Positions 17,710 to 26,495 of a stretch of 64,000 nucleotides of DNA are shown here, one piece after another. The notes under the pieces are model-generated. The model was not told the DNA's origin. It searched no databases and worked only from the letters and a program-made list of their open reading frames with translations. This DNA is from an uncultured Candidatus Melainabacteria bacterium (GTDB lineage: Bacteria; Cyanobacteriota; Vampirovibrionia; Gastranaerophilales; Gastranaerophilaceae): the NCBI GenBank assembly GCA_947570135.1, contig CANOTP010000003.1, forward strand, positions 1 to 64,000. Reading direction: 5' to 3'. Within the stretch, counting starts at the first letter, position 1. The number at the start of each line of letters is the position of its first letter. Position numbers and translations under genes: made by a program.

Positions 17710-18663
17710 TTATTCTTCTTCGTAATTATTCAGTGTTTTGTTTATAAGTTCTTTAAACTCTTCTCTTGCATATTTTGGTGAAATAATTTCACAATTTGAG
17801 CCGTATCTCATAAGCCTTTGGAACAGTTTATTTGTCGATTCGTTTCTGTTTATAACAGTAAGTGTACCCTCAGGTGATTCAGCTGCCATTTGCTCGTTCT
17901 CAGGCTTAAGTTTGTACGTTTTTGCTAATCTTCCGCTTAATCTGTAGACCACAGTGTGAGTCATTTCATTTGGTTTTGCTATTTGCGGCTGAACTTCAAT
18001 TCTCAAAATTTTAAATAATGAAACTTCTATATTTTGTTTCTTTTGTGTGTCATATAATTTGAAATAAACATTTTTTGAATCATATATAAGTTCTTTAGGA
18101 GTGCATTTTGTATGTATTTCTTTTGTACCTTTCAGGTAAACGATATTAAGTGTTTGGTTATTTTTACAAAGCTCCTGGCATTGTTTTATTTGTTCTTTCA
18201 GTTCAAGATATTTAAATGAAAAATTATAATTGTGGGTCTGATTAATATTGTCATACGATATTTTATCTTCCTTATTCATCCTGAATGTTACATTGTCAAG
18301 AAACTCGGAAACTCCTTCTGTCAGGGTTTCATCAGGAAACTCTTTTATGGTTGAAGATAATATATTTATTGATTTTAAATCATCAAGGGAAAATTTCATT
18401 GTATAAATGCTGCTTAATAATTTAAACTTTTTGTTTTCTTTTATAATATTCATACCAAAAACTTTTAAAGTATTTATGTACTTATTTAGTACAACTTGAA
18501 TAGTATTAGTGGTTTGTCCTGCTTTTAAGTCGTCTTTAAGAATATTGATAACATTATCATAATCAGCATTTTTTTCATAAAGCAGTTTAAGAAATTCAAA
18601 GAGTTTTAAACTGCTGTCATTGATTTTTGTATTGCGGTTTTTATCTTTATCGTTATTCTGCAA
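17710..18663 (-). CDS. WYL-type transcription regulator, second of a tandem pair
   Basis: 317-residue protein with an N-terminal DEOR-like winged helix region (about 20-80) and a WYL-like domain about 165-240 (TLNIVYLKGTKEIHTKCTPKELIYDSKNVYF), followed by the C-terminal extension typical of these regulators. WYL domains bind nucleic acid or nucleotides and gate transcription. It overlaps the preceding WYL gene by 11 bp, so the two proteins are made together and may form a heterodimer like PafB/PafC. The target is unknown. Confidence 0.7.
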   Translation of the reverse strand: MQNNDKDKNRNTKINDSSLKLFEFLKLLYEKNADYDNVINILKDDLKAGQTTNTIQVVLNKYINTLKVFGMNIIKENKKFKLLSSIYTMKFSLDDLKSINILSSTIKEFPDETLTEGVSEFLDNVTFRMNKEDKISYDNINQTHNYNFSFKYLELKEQIKQCQELCKNNQTLNIVYLKGTKEIHTKCTPKELIYDSKNVYFKLYDTQKKQNIEVSLFKILRIEVQPQIAKPNEMTHTVVYRLSGRLAKTYKLKPENEQMAAESPEGTLTVINRNESTNKLFQRLMRYGSNCEIISPKYAREEFKELINKTLNNYEEE

Positions 18664-19594
18664 TGTATCCCTCTTTCATTTTCTTTAATGTAGAAATTAC
18701 TTCTGTTCTGATAGTTTCAGGAGATAATACTTTACATTTGTAATTATGATAAAGGATTCTCTGCATTATTTCGAATTTACTTTTTGAAATAAGTTCAATT
18801 ACATATTTATTTTCATATTCTTCAAGAATTTTTTCACAGCTTAACAGTTCTATGACTTCTTTCGGTTCTTTAAAGTATTCGTATTTAACAATTATATCGG
18901 GAAGATTAAGCGTCTTGGCTCCAAAATTGATATTAACAATTTTATCAATCTTTGAAATAAGAAAACTTGAATAATCCATTTTCTCTGAATTGACGCCGTA
19001 TACATAAGGCTTACCGTTATAAATTGCAAGTCGGTCAACATTAATTGTAATATTTTTATTACCTGAATTTGCTGATTTATAATCAACAGTAATCTCAGCA
19101 TTATGCTGAGCATAGTATGTTAAATCTTTAATAAGTTTCGGGTCAATTCCGTTTAACGGAGAGATACATTTTAAATCTTTTTTTAACTTTTCGTTTGTAA
19201 CGTATTCAGACATTTTTTCAAAAAAAGTTTGTAAAGAAAGTAAATCCGAAACTTCAATGGATTTTGCGATTGCCTGATAGATTTTAATAATGCTTTTCGC
19301 TTGTTTATCATCAATTTTTAATTCAAAAGGGTGTGAAGCTATAGAAAAAGTTGTAACTCCTTTTTTAGTAGTTTTTTGAATATCACATCCTATTTCTTTA
19401 AGGGAATTAAAATAAACTCTTAATGTGTCAATAGATATATTTTCTCTTAAGTATTCATGATTTTGCAATGCTTCTTGAAGTTGAGCATAAGTTTTCGGAC
19501 CATCCAACAAAAGTGTAAATATAAGTATTGATTTAAACCCGGTAAAGGACATTAAATTATGTGTTACTGTATTCGTTTTTAGAAATTCTTTCAT
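18653..19594 (-). CDS. WYL-type transcription regulator, first of a tandem pair
   Basis: 313 aa. The N-terminal helix-turn-helix region (TYAQLQEALQN..., about 30-75) is followed by a linker and a WYL-like strand set (AEITVDYKSANSGNKNITINVDRLAIYNGKPYVYG is about 165-200 in the chain), then a C-terminal domain. Shares overall plan with the gene downstream (17710-18663) but little identity, so the duplication is old. AAAGGGGAC lies before the ATG. Identification rests on domain layout rather than a diagnostic motif. Confidence 0.7.
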   Translation of the reverse strand: MKEFLKTNTVTHNLMSFTGFKSILIFTLLLDGPKTYAQLQEALQNHEYLRENISIDTLRVYFNSLKEIGCDIQKTTKKGVTTFSIASHPFELKIDDKQAKSIIKIYQAIAKSIEVSDLLSLQTFFEKMSEYVTNEKLKKDLKCISPLNGIDPKLIKDLTYYAQHNAEITVDYKSANSGNKNITINVDRLAIYNGKPYVYGVNSEKMDYSSFLISKIDKIVNINFGAKTLNLPDIIVKYEYFKEPKEVIELLSCEKILEEYENKYVIELISKSKFEIMQRILYHNYKCKVLSPETIRTEVISTLKKMKEGYIAE

Positions 19595-20145
19595 ATAATG
19601 ATGTCCCCTTTCCTTAAGATTCAGTCTATCACAAATCTTTAGGAAATCCTAATTATTAATTTCCCATGCTTTAAAAATCAATGCTAATTCCGTAATGTCA
19701 AATAAAATCGGTGAAAATTTTTACAAGATTTCATTAAAATATCTTCATTAAGATTTGCGAACACGTATTTTTCCTTATGAATACAAGGGGCATGGTCAAA
19801 TGTAAAAATTTATCAAAATTTCTTTACTTGTAATCACTCCTCCTTAGTTATAGAGTTAAATACATAAGGAAAGCCGAATTAGAAAAGGTTACCGGACAAG
19901 TGGAAGGGTTAGTTATTTAACAAGAGTTAAATAATTGTAAAATAAAAAAGTTGGACATATGAAATAGAGGTGATGGCGAAGAAGTCCAAAGGGAAAAAGA
20001 GATTATTGAGGTAAAGTTTTAAAAACTGTAGATTAGGGATATTTTAACAGTTTACATTATGGATATGTATATCTGGTGTGTTTTGGGGGTTAAAAGCAAA
20101 GGCTTTTAGAAGAGAGTAAGTAAGGATAGTTGTAAACTTTTGAAT
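19595..20145. other. Long noncoding stretch between WYL pair and anmK
   Basis: About 550 nt with no credible gene. The left half (19600-19840) holds nothing recognised; the right half forms several hairpins and is listed separately as a possible RNA. Confidence 0.5.
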
Positions 20146-20176
20146 AGTCTGTACTTGTACAAGTGCAGGCTTTTTT
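19850..20176 (+). ncRNA. Possible structured RNA of about 330 nt (unidentified)
   Basis: A chain of stem-loops ends in an intrinsic terminator. Seen: AGTTATTTAAC-AAGA-GTTAAATAATT; TTGGAC...GTCCAA enclosing about 27 nt; AAACTGT...ACAGTTT; GATAT-GT-ATATC; TAAAAGC-AAAG-GCTTTTA. It does not show the conserved cores of RNase P, tmRNA, SRP or the common riboswitches that I could look for. A weak promoter (TTTACT then TTATAG, about 19821-19852) could drive it. The 5' end is a guess. It may instead be a long leader of anmK, though the terminator argues for a separate RNA. Confidence 0.4.
20146..20176 (+). terminator. Intrinsic terminator just upstream of anmK
   Basis: 12-bp stem AGTCTGTACTTG / CAAGTGCAGGCT (two G-T pairs) followed by six T. 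It has no gene to terminate on the plus strand, which is the main hint of an RNA gene upstream. Confidence 0.75.
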
Positions 20177-20177
20177 A

Positions 20178-20183
20178 TATAAT
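20178..20183 (+). promoter_or_regulatory. -10 box of anmK, leaderless spacing
   Basis: TATAAT followed by six T and then the ATG. It lies directly behind the terminator. Confidence 0.6.
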
Positions 20184-20189
20184 TTTTTT

Positions 20190-21317
20190 ATGAATGAGTT
20201 AGAAGTAAAAAAAGTTATCGCTTTGATGTCAGGAACATCTTGTGACAGTATTGATGCAGGATTATGTGAAGTTTATCCTGATAGAAGCGTAAAATTAATT
20301 AAAGGTATAAATTATCATTATCCCGAGCATGTAAGAGCAAAGATTTTTCAGATGTTTCGTGGTGAAGCATCCGTAAAAGATATTTGTCAGATGAATTTTG
20401 TAATCGGTGAATGTTTTGCTCAGGCTGCAAATGTTTTGATTGGAGAGTTTGGAAAACCTGATTTTATTTCAAGTCATGGTCAGACGGTTTATCATTATCC
20501 GTTTGATACAAAACTTGACGGTATAAGTTTAAAAAGTACGTTACAAATTGGTGAAAGTTCCGTGATTTCACAAAAAACAGGCTGTACGGTAATCTCAAAT
20601 TTTAGAGAAGCAGATATGGCTCAAAACGGTCAGGGAGCACCTTTAGTTTGCTTTGCCGATGAAAGTTGGTTTAAATCAAAGAAAAAGAATTTTGCTATCC
20701 AAAATATCGGTGGAATTTCAAATGTTACCGTAGTTTCTCAAAATTATGATACTTTCGGCTTTGATACAGGTTTAGGCAATATTATGATTGATTATTGTAT
20801 GAGAAAATATTTCGGTAAAACTTATGATAAAGACGGAGAGATTGCTGCAAGCGGGGTTGTTTGCGATAATTGGCTGGAGTTATTACTTTCTGATGAATAC
20901 TATTTTATCGAACCTCCAAAATCTACGGGCAGAGAATATTTTTCGCCCGAATATATTGAAAACACATTAAAATATGCTCCCGAAAAACCTGAAGATATAA
21001 TAGCAACGGTTACTGCGTTAACGGCTAAAACCATTACTCAAAGTTATGAAAGATTTATTTACACGAATGTTGATATTGATGAAGCTGTAATTTGCGGCGG
21101 CGGAGCTTATAATAAAACGTTAATGAAATTTTTACGTAAATATTTACCTAAACATATTGGTTTAACAACTTGTGAAGATTATGAAATTTCCAATAACTTT
21201 AAAGAGGTAATGGCATTTGCCTTGCTTGGATATTGTACATATTATGGAATCCAAAATAATTTACCTTGCTGTACCGGAGCAGATAAACGAGTTGTGTTGG
21301 GTAAGATTACGGGTTAA
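20190..21317 (+). CDS. anmK: Anhydro-N-acetylmuramic acid kinase
   Basis: Recycles cell-wall muropeptides: opens the 1,6-anhydro ring of anhMurNAc and phosphorylates it to MurNAc-6-P. 375 aa. ASKHA-fold signatures: VIALMSGTSCDSIDAGL (phosphate loop), SHGQTVYHYP, QIGESSVI, NFREADMAQNGQGAPLVCFADE, NIGGISNVT, FDTGLGNIMIDY and the C-terminal VICGGGAYNKTLM. The frame extends upstream to 20163, but that part is terminator and promoter, so ATG 20190 is taken. Fits a Gram-negative-type envelope. Confidence 0.95.
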   Translation: MNELEVKKVIALMSGTSCDSIDAGLCEVYPDRSVKLIKGINYHYPEHVRAKIFQMFRGEASVKDICQMNFVIGECFAQAANVLIGEFGKPDFISSHGQTVYHYPFDTKLDGISLKSTLQIGESSVISQKTGCTVISNFREADMAQNGQGAPLVCFADESWFKSKKKNFAIQNIGGISNVTVVSQNYDTFGFDTGLGNIMIDYCMRKYFGKTYDKDGEIAASGVVCDNWLELLLSDEYYFIEPPKSTGREYFSPEYIENTLKYAPEKPEDIIATVTALTAKTITQSYERFIYTNVDIDEAVICGGGAYNKTLMKFLRKYLPKHIGLTTCEDYEISNNFKEVMAFALLGYCTYYGIQNNLPCCTGADKRVVLGKITG

Positions 21318-21351
21318 ATTAAAAAATTTTAATAGAAAATTAAAAAAGGGG

Positions 21352-21379
21352 TTTACAAACAAAATTTAGCATGTAGAAT
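21352..21379 (+). promoter_or_regulatory. Promoter of tRNA-Ala
   Basis: TTTACA (21352-21357), 16-nt spacer, TAGAAT (21374-21379). Transcription would start near 21386, giving a tRNA precursor with a leader of about 95 nt. Confidence 0.6.
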
Positions 21380-21384
21380 AAATA

Positions 21385-21481
21385 TTGCAAGGGTTGAGAA
21401 AGCCCGAGCGGGGGAAACCTCAAGAGGCAAATTCTCGGGCGGGGTCTGATGTAGGATCTGGCAGGGAATCGAAGCCAAAAT
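21385..21481 (+). other. GC-rich leader of the tRNA-Ala transcript
   Basis: About 97 nt, much richer in G+C than the surroundings. GCCCGAG (21402-21408) can pair with CTCGGGC (about 21435-21441), and GGCAGGGAATCGAAGCC can form a second stem. It could be a processed 5' leader, a small RNA cut from the tRNA precursor, or a remnant of integration. No known RNA family recognised. Confidence 0.4.
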
Positions 21482-21557
21482 GGGGGATTAGCTCAGCTGG
21501 TAGAGCACCTGCTTTGCACGCAGGGGGTCAGGAGTTCGAATCTCCTATCCTCCACCA
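21482..21557 (+). tRNA. tRNA-Ala (anticodon UGC)
   Basis: Full cloverleaf: acceptor GGGGGAT/ATCCTCC (one G-U), D arm GCTC..GAGC, anticodon arm CCTGC-TTTGCAC-GCAGG with TGC, T arm AGGAG-TTCGAAT-CTCCT, discriminator A and encoded CCA. Its T-arm is the left attachment site of the element that follows; the gene remains complete. Confidence 0.98.
21527..21547 (+). other. Left attachment site (attL) in the tRNA-Ala T-arm
   Basis: GTCAGGAGTTCGAATCTCCT plus A; pairs with 39847-39867 with one A/G difference. The tRNA 3' end beyond it (ATCCTCCACCA) is intact. Confidence 0.7.
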
Positions 21558-23129
21558 TTTTAAACAAATAGAACTATTGAAAACAGAGCCTTCGGGCTCT
21601 TTTTTAATGCTTTCAATACATTCGTTTTGAGAAGAAATTATTGCAGACTTGAATTCAGACAATCCAACTTCTGCTATCTCTTTTTTTGCATGTTTTACAA
21701 GGTTTTCAATAGATGCAAACGGTTCTTTGAAAAGGATTTTGACCTTTTTATCTTTGACTGTTGCACTCAAGTAGGTTTCTCTTATCAGTTGAGCAATTTC
21801 TTCAGGTGAAAGTTCGCTTGCTGGTAAGGTTGCTTTTTGGCATACTTCAAGGATTTTGAGCCCTGTATCTAAAAAATTTGTATTAGCAATGTTATGTTTT
21901 TGGAGTTCCACACTTAATCGGCTCAATTTTACTTCATATTCGTTTTTTAGATTTACCCATAATTCATAATCAAGCACGTTATTAACTTGATCAAGATACA
22001 TCTTTTTAAGAATGTCTTTGCACTCTTCCATTTCTTTATTTATGCGTAAAATTTCTTGTTTATGAAACTCTTGCTCATCACCAAGACAAGATTTTAGAGA
22101 ATATTTTAATAGTTCATACAAATCCTTATTTAGCGCGATACGTTTTAGGTGCATACGAAAAGAACGAGTTAGGTCATTTTCAGAAATATAGCTAGTGTTA
22201 GGACAACTTCTATCAAAATGAGAACATCTGTAATAAATATGACGTTTTTTCTGTCTTTCACCACAAAATGAATAACCACAAACCCCACATTTTACGATTC
22301 CCGGATACAAGAAATCAAAGTTTTTACGTACTTTTGACTTATCGGTACGTTTAAAGGCTAATTGAGCCTTATCAAAAATCTCTCTTGAGATAATTGCAGG
22401 GTGTTTTCCCTGATAAAGCACACCATTGCAATTCATTTGTCCTACATAAAAGACATTTTTTAGCATTATTTCAAGCACGCAAGCCGTTATTTTAGGTCTG
22501 TTTGGCTGATAATAATACCCATCTTGAAAAAGTTTCTCAGCAAGCTTTCTTAATGAATATCTACCAGTCGCAAAAAGTTCAAATGCTTGCCTAATAAAGA
22601 TGACTTTTGCCTTGTCTATGTTTAAATTCTTTTTTGTGCCTCTAACATAACCATAGGGTGGTCTAAATGGCCAAAAACCTTGTTCTAATCCCTCGTGTAA
22701 TCCTTTAGAAATCTCTTCTGACAGGTTATCAATGTAATTTTTAGCCATCAAAACCTTAATTCCATGTATGAATTTATCGTGTGATTTTGAATCTTTGCTA
22801 ATTACTGTACCTTCTTTGACTAAATGTACCTCTAAATCGTAATCTTCAAGGGTAACATAGTCTTTAAAGTTACGATAAAGTCTGTCGGTTTTTTCTACAA
22901 GAACTGTTCTAATGTCTGGATTAGCTCTTAAAAACTCAAGCATAGAATTGTAATTAGTACGTCCAGCTTTTTTAGCAGTTTCGGCATCTGAAAACTCTTT
23001 AACAATCTGAAAACCATGTTTTAAAGAGTATTCTTTTAGTAATTTTAGTTGTGCAGGGATAGAAAATCCTTCACGTTCTTGTTCACGGCTAGAAACTCGT
23101 GCATAAATAACAACTTGTTTGTGTTCCAT
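21528..23129 (-). CDS. Large serine recombinase 1 (CcrB-like zinc-ribbon type)
   Basis: Site-specific recombinase, 533 aa, probably performing integration/excision at the neighbouring att site. Resolvase domain at the N-terminus (IYARVSSREQEREGFSIPAQ, catalytic Ser about residue 13; VEKTDRLYRN), recombinase domain (RPPYGYVRGTKKNL... GRYSLRKLAEKLF), a Cys4-type zinc ribbon (CGVCGYSFCG ... YYRCSH...CPN, about 293-325) and a C-terminal coiled coil. The last ~20 codons run antisense into tRNA-Ala (the WWRIGDSNS tail is reverse-complement tRNA sequence), so the present C-terminus is set by the integration site. Confidence 0.9.
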   Translation of the reverse strand: MEHKQVVIYARVSSREQEREGFSIPAQLKLLKEYSLKHGFQIVKEFSDAETAKKAGRTNYNSMLEFLRANPDIRTVLVEKTDRLYRNFKDYVTLEDYDLEVHLVKEGTVISKDSKSHDKFIHGIKVLMAKNYIDNLSEEISKGLHEGLEQGFWPFRPPYGYVRGTKKNLNIDKAKVIFIRQAFELFATGRYSLRKLAEKLFQDGYYYQPNRPKITACVLEIMLKNVFYVGQMNCNGVLYQGKHPAIISREIFDKAQLAFKRTDKSKVRKNFDFLYPGIVKCGVCGYSFCGERQKKRHIYYRCSHFDRSCPNTSYISENDLTRSFRMHLKRIALNKDLYELLKYSLKSCLGDEQEFHKQEILRINKEMEECKDILKKMYLDQVNNVLDYELWVNLKNEYEVKLSRLSVELQKHNIANTNFLDTGLKILEVCQKATLPASELSPEEIAQLIRETYLSATVKDKKVKILFKEPFASIENLVKHAKKEIAEVGLSEFKSAIISSQNECIESIKKEPEGSVFNSSICLKWWRIGDSNS

Positions 23130-23310
23130 ATCTGAATTTCCTTATAACTTTTCTGAATTTCAACATTTTAATTTTTACTCTTTTTTCAAAAAAGTAAAGT
23201 GAGCATTTCATACGAAACTCCTGCTATAAATAAAAGAAAACCCACACTATGTGCGGGCTGAAATTCAGATTTTATGAAAATTATTTATCAATGGAAATTT
23301 AAGATAAAGT

Positions 23311-24747
23311 TTATCGTTGTCTTATCTTCCGAAAAGCTGATTTAAAAGTTAATTTTACCCTTTTGTCTTGAAGTTCAAGTTTATTTTTAACTAATTCAAG
23401 AATTTTTCTTTGATTTCCAAAATTAAGCTGAATATAAATGTCGTAAAGTCGTTTCTTCATAACATCTTCGCATTTTGAAGTGATTTTCTTGATCTGCTCT
23501 TCGCTGTTTTTTATCCGTTCATGCAAGTTTTCATAGGTGTTTTCTATGTCTTCTAGCTCGTCTAAGATGAAATCTGTATCGTCTATTTTACCCTGCTTTA
23601 TGAAGTCGTTTAATCGTAGTTTTCTGTGATATTTTCGACTGACATTTCTTTTTAATGTTGAATATTCTTGTTTTAAGTCTTTTAATTCCTCTTTCAAAAC
23701 GGATTTTACTATTTCTTTGGGGATAAGATTTAGACGAATTTCTTTAAAATACTCTAAAATTGCTTCTGTAACGTGGGTTTCATTAATGCAGTGATATTTT
23801 TTCTCATTATCATAGGCTTTGTAGTAGATATATTGCCCCTTTTTGATTTCACCTGTCATTAATTTACCAGTTTCTTGAAGTGTTAAAAGTTGTGAATAAA
23901 GAAATTGATGCTTTTTTATCTTTTCATAACCTGAAATACTGAGCATTTCCTGAACTTTGTCATATAATTCACGCTCAATAATAGGTTTATGAGCACCTTT
24001 TATCTCTCCATCATAGTCGGGAAAAGTGTAATAACCAGTGTAAAAGAGGTTTTTAAGCATACTTGAAAGCGAAGCTCTAGGAATTTTCTTGTTTGGTTGC
24101 TTTGAGTAGTAAAAACCTTGCTCATATAGTTTATCACAAAGCGAATTTATGGAATAACTACCTGTCGCATACAATTCATAGGCTTTTTTAACAAAATTAG
24201 CATCATTAGGCACGACTACAATCTTATTTTTGTATGTTTTGTACCCATAAGGTGCTAAACAAGGTCTTTTACCTGTTTTTGCTCTTGCTAATAAGCCGAT
24301 TTTGCGAATTTCTTTCATATGCTCAATTTCAAATTCAGCATTTGCTACTAAAATATTGAAAAAATACTTTTCATAGCTTTTAAACGGCTTTTGAATAACC
24401 ATATTTTCTTTAACAAAGACAATTTTAGTGTTGTATTTATCCACCAATTCTCTAATGAAGTAAAAATCTGGGTGATTTCTTGTTAAACGGTTTAAAGTGT
24501 AAACCATAATGACATCAACTCTATCTTTTGTCTTTTGTAGCGCAAGAATTTCTTCAAAAACAGGTCTTTTAGAACCATGCAAAGAACTTTTATTTTCATA
24601 ATATACTGCTTTAACGCTCATTTCTTCTTTTTCACAAAATGCACGACATTTTTCTTCCTGCACCTCTTTTGACATACCGTCTTCTTGCTTTTTACTAGAC
24701 AATCGAACATAAATTAAAGCTGTTTGGTGTTTAAAATTTTCATTCAT
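23311..24747 (-). CDS. Large serine recombinase 2 (partner, degenerate zinc ribbon)
   Basis: 478-residue recombinase of the same family: LIYVRLSSKKQEDGMSKEVQ with catalytic Ser near 17, YTLNRLTRNH, APYGYKTYKNKI, GSYSINSLCDKLYEQGFYYSK and a long C-terminal coiled coil. Where recombinase 1 has its zinc ribbon this protein reads LLTLQETGKLMTGEIKKGQY, with the Cys ligands lost. The frame opens at 24810, but ATG 24747 is chosen because it overlaps the upstream stop (ATGAATGA, 8 nt), showing translational coupling. Two unequal recombinases side by side recall CcrA/CcrB, where both are needed for some reactions. Confidence 0.88.
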   Translation of the reverse strand: MNENFKHQTALIYVRLSSKKQEDGMSKEVQEEKCRAFCEKEEMSVKAVYYENKSSLHGSKRPVFEEILALQKTKDRVDVIMVYTLNRLTRNHPDFYFIRELVDKYNTKIVFVKENMVIQKPFKSYEKYFFNILVANAEFEIEHMKEIRKIGLLARAKTGKRPCLAPYGYKTYKNKIVVVPNDANFVKKAYELYATGSYSINSLCDKLYEQGFYYSKQPNKKIPRASLSSMLKNLFYTGYYTFPDYDGEIKGAHKPIIERELYDKVQEMLSISGYEKIKKHQFLYSQLLTLQETGKLMTGEIKKGQYIYYKAYDNEKKYHCINETHVTEAILEYFKEIRLNLIPKEIVKSVLKEELKDLKQEYSTLKRNVSRKYHRKLRLNDFIKQGKIDDTDFILDELEDIENTYENLHERIKNSEEQIKKITSKCEDVMKKRLYDIYIQLNFGNQRKILELVKNKLELQDKRVKLTFKSAFRKIRQR

Positions 24748-26416
24748 CGGAACTCTTCTCGTCTTCAGGGTGTTTAGAAACTCGATTGAGAATATCCAAA
24801 AGGATTTCATTCTGCGAAATATCTATTTTAATGGCTTTTCCAATGGGTTTCATATCTGAACCTTTCAAACATACCATTCTATTGTCATTCGATAGTTTTA
24901 ATCTTATTTGAGCAGGGGTTAATTTTTTATTTTCATGTGAACTGTTGAAAACGTCACAGTATTTTGTAAGATTTATTCTCAAAAATCGCCTTTTTGTGAT
25001 TAGAAAATCTCTACCATAAACAAGTTTTTCAGTACAAAACAAGTTATATACATCTGATAAGAAAACATCGCCATATGATAGCTCAGTATCTAGATACTGC
25101 TCAAAATAATCAAGGTAATCTATAACCAAAGTTTCAGTATTAACGACCTCTTTGCCTAAAATGTCGTTAATTACAATTCAGATAGCCATTCCAATCGCTA
25201 TATTGTTGCAAACTCTAGCGAAACTACAATGTTTTTGAGCAATTTTGTACTGTTCTCGGTAAATATCCAAGATTTTATCCCTATAAAATAAGATTTCAGG
25301 AAGAAAACTTGAAAGCTTTTCAAACTCATCTGCTGAATGATACTTAAAATCGCTTAAATCAAACTTACCACGTCTTAAATTCACGGGAATGCACCTTGAA
25401 AAGTTAGCAAAAGTCATTTCTTCAAAGAAATGATTTGTACCAACACAAAAAGATGAGTTGATTTCAGTAATAATTTCTTTACCATCTTTAGAAGATTTTT
25501 TGCGTGGGTTAGCTGAAAAACTATCTTTGCCTAAATCTTCTATATAATGGATTTTGAAACGGTCAATTTCTTCAAAAAATACAAGAAAATTGTTGTATTT
25601 TTCAAGTTGAGCCCTCAAACTAACTCCTGTTGATGTTCCACTTGTTAAAGTTGTCATATTAGTTATGCCATAAAAAGCAGCTAACATATGCAAAATAGTT
25701 GATTTCCCTGCATTTGATTCACCATAAAAAATGATGTATGGAAAACCTTGAGTCTTTGCTATGAAAAGATCAAAGAAGCAACAAGCAAATCCAATAGCTA
25801 TAGCCATTAAAATTGGAGCGTCAAAAACTCGTTTTACTTCATTAACAAACTCTTCAAGAACGATTTTAGGATTTTCGCATTCATAAAGTTTAGGCACAAT
25901 GCCATTTGCTGAGAGAATTTGGAGTTTTTCTTGTTCGGTAAGTGGTAAATTATCAGGTAATAAAGGGTAATTTTCTATTTTTCTCTCATTAATTAGCACC
26001 TTTTTATTACTAAAAATGTATGAGTTTTCTCTAGGTTGATACCCAAAATTAGAATAAATATGAATAATTTTAGGATTTTGGTTGAGCATTTCCATCAACA
26101 ACAGAAACTTTTTACGGTTAAAATCCTCAACAAGCCCAATTGTGTCCTTATGAATGACATTAAAAAAGCTTTTTAGGTCAATTTCATCATTACCATCAAT
26201 GATTTTGATGTAAGTTTCTTGTGGGTTACTCTCTTTTGTTAGCCGTAAAACTCGTTTTTCAGCTACTTTAAATTGGTTTTTTGTGTTGGTAATAAATTTC
26301 ATAATAACGAGATTTTCAAGTGAATAATTAGCACATTTAGCACTCTTTAAATCACCGTTTTTGTCTGTAAAATAATACATCAGACAGTTATTTTCATTGA
26401 TTATATATTTTGTCAT
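24740..26416 (-). pseudogene. AAA+ replication ATPase (Cch/DUF927-like), interrupted by TGA
   Basis: One frame from ATG 26416 (AAGGA 7 nt upstream) to 24740 is broken by a single TGA at 25178-25180. The first part has Walker A IIFYGESNAGKSTILH, Walker B FLVFFEEIDR and a sensor-like CVGTNH, as in SF3/MCM-like replicative ATPases of mobile elements. After the TGA the frame continues without a strong new start (TTG 25129, no close ribosome site) for about 145 codons of basic, DNA-binding-like sequence and couples to recombinase 2. Likely a recent nonsense mutation or two separately translated halves. The role would be replication of the excised element. Confidence 0.65.
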
Positions 26417-26442
26417 ATTGTTATCCTTATGTTTTGTGAAAA

Positions 26443-26464
26443 GAAAGAGGGGGAATTTCCCCCT
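26443..26464 (-). terminator. Intrinsic terminator between 26496-26921 and the ATPase gene
   Basis: GAGGGGGAA / TTCCCCCTC hairpin; on the minus strand it is followed by TTTCTTTTC. It stands just before the ATPase ribosome site, so it may attenuate that gene. Confidence 0.7.
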
Positions 26465-26495
26465 CATAGATAATACGTGGAATTTGTACTATATG

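Noticed and set aside
19853-19921. Short protein-like stretch (reads RKAELEKVTGQVEGLVI)
   Set aside because: No start codon or ribosome site in that frame and it lies within the hairpin-rich region.
19960-20010. Resemblance of ATAGAGGTG...GAAG to the start of a lysine riboswitch
   Set aside because: The following conserved riboswitch parts (GUGAAA, AGCCGAAGG-type core) are missing and the gene downstream is not a lysine gene.
21385-21630. Open frame running through the tRNA-Ala leader and tRNA
   Set aside because: Its sequence is the leader and tRNA itself; no ribosome site.
25178-25180. Genome-wide recoding of TGA as an amino acid
   Set aside because: TGA is used as a normal stop elsewhere (for example 3398-3400 and the recombinase 2 junction), so a local mutation is more likely.
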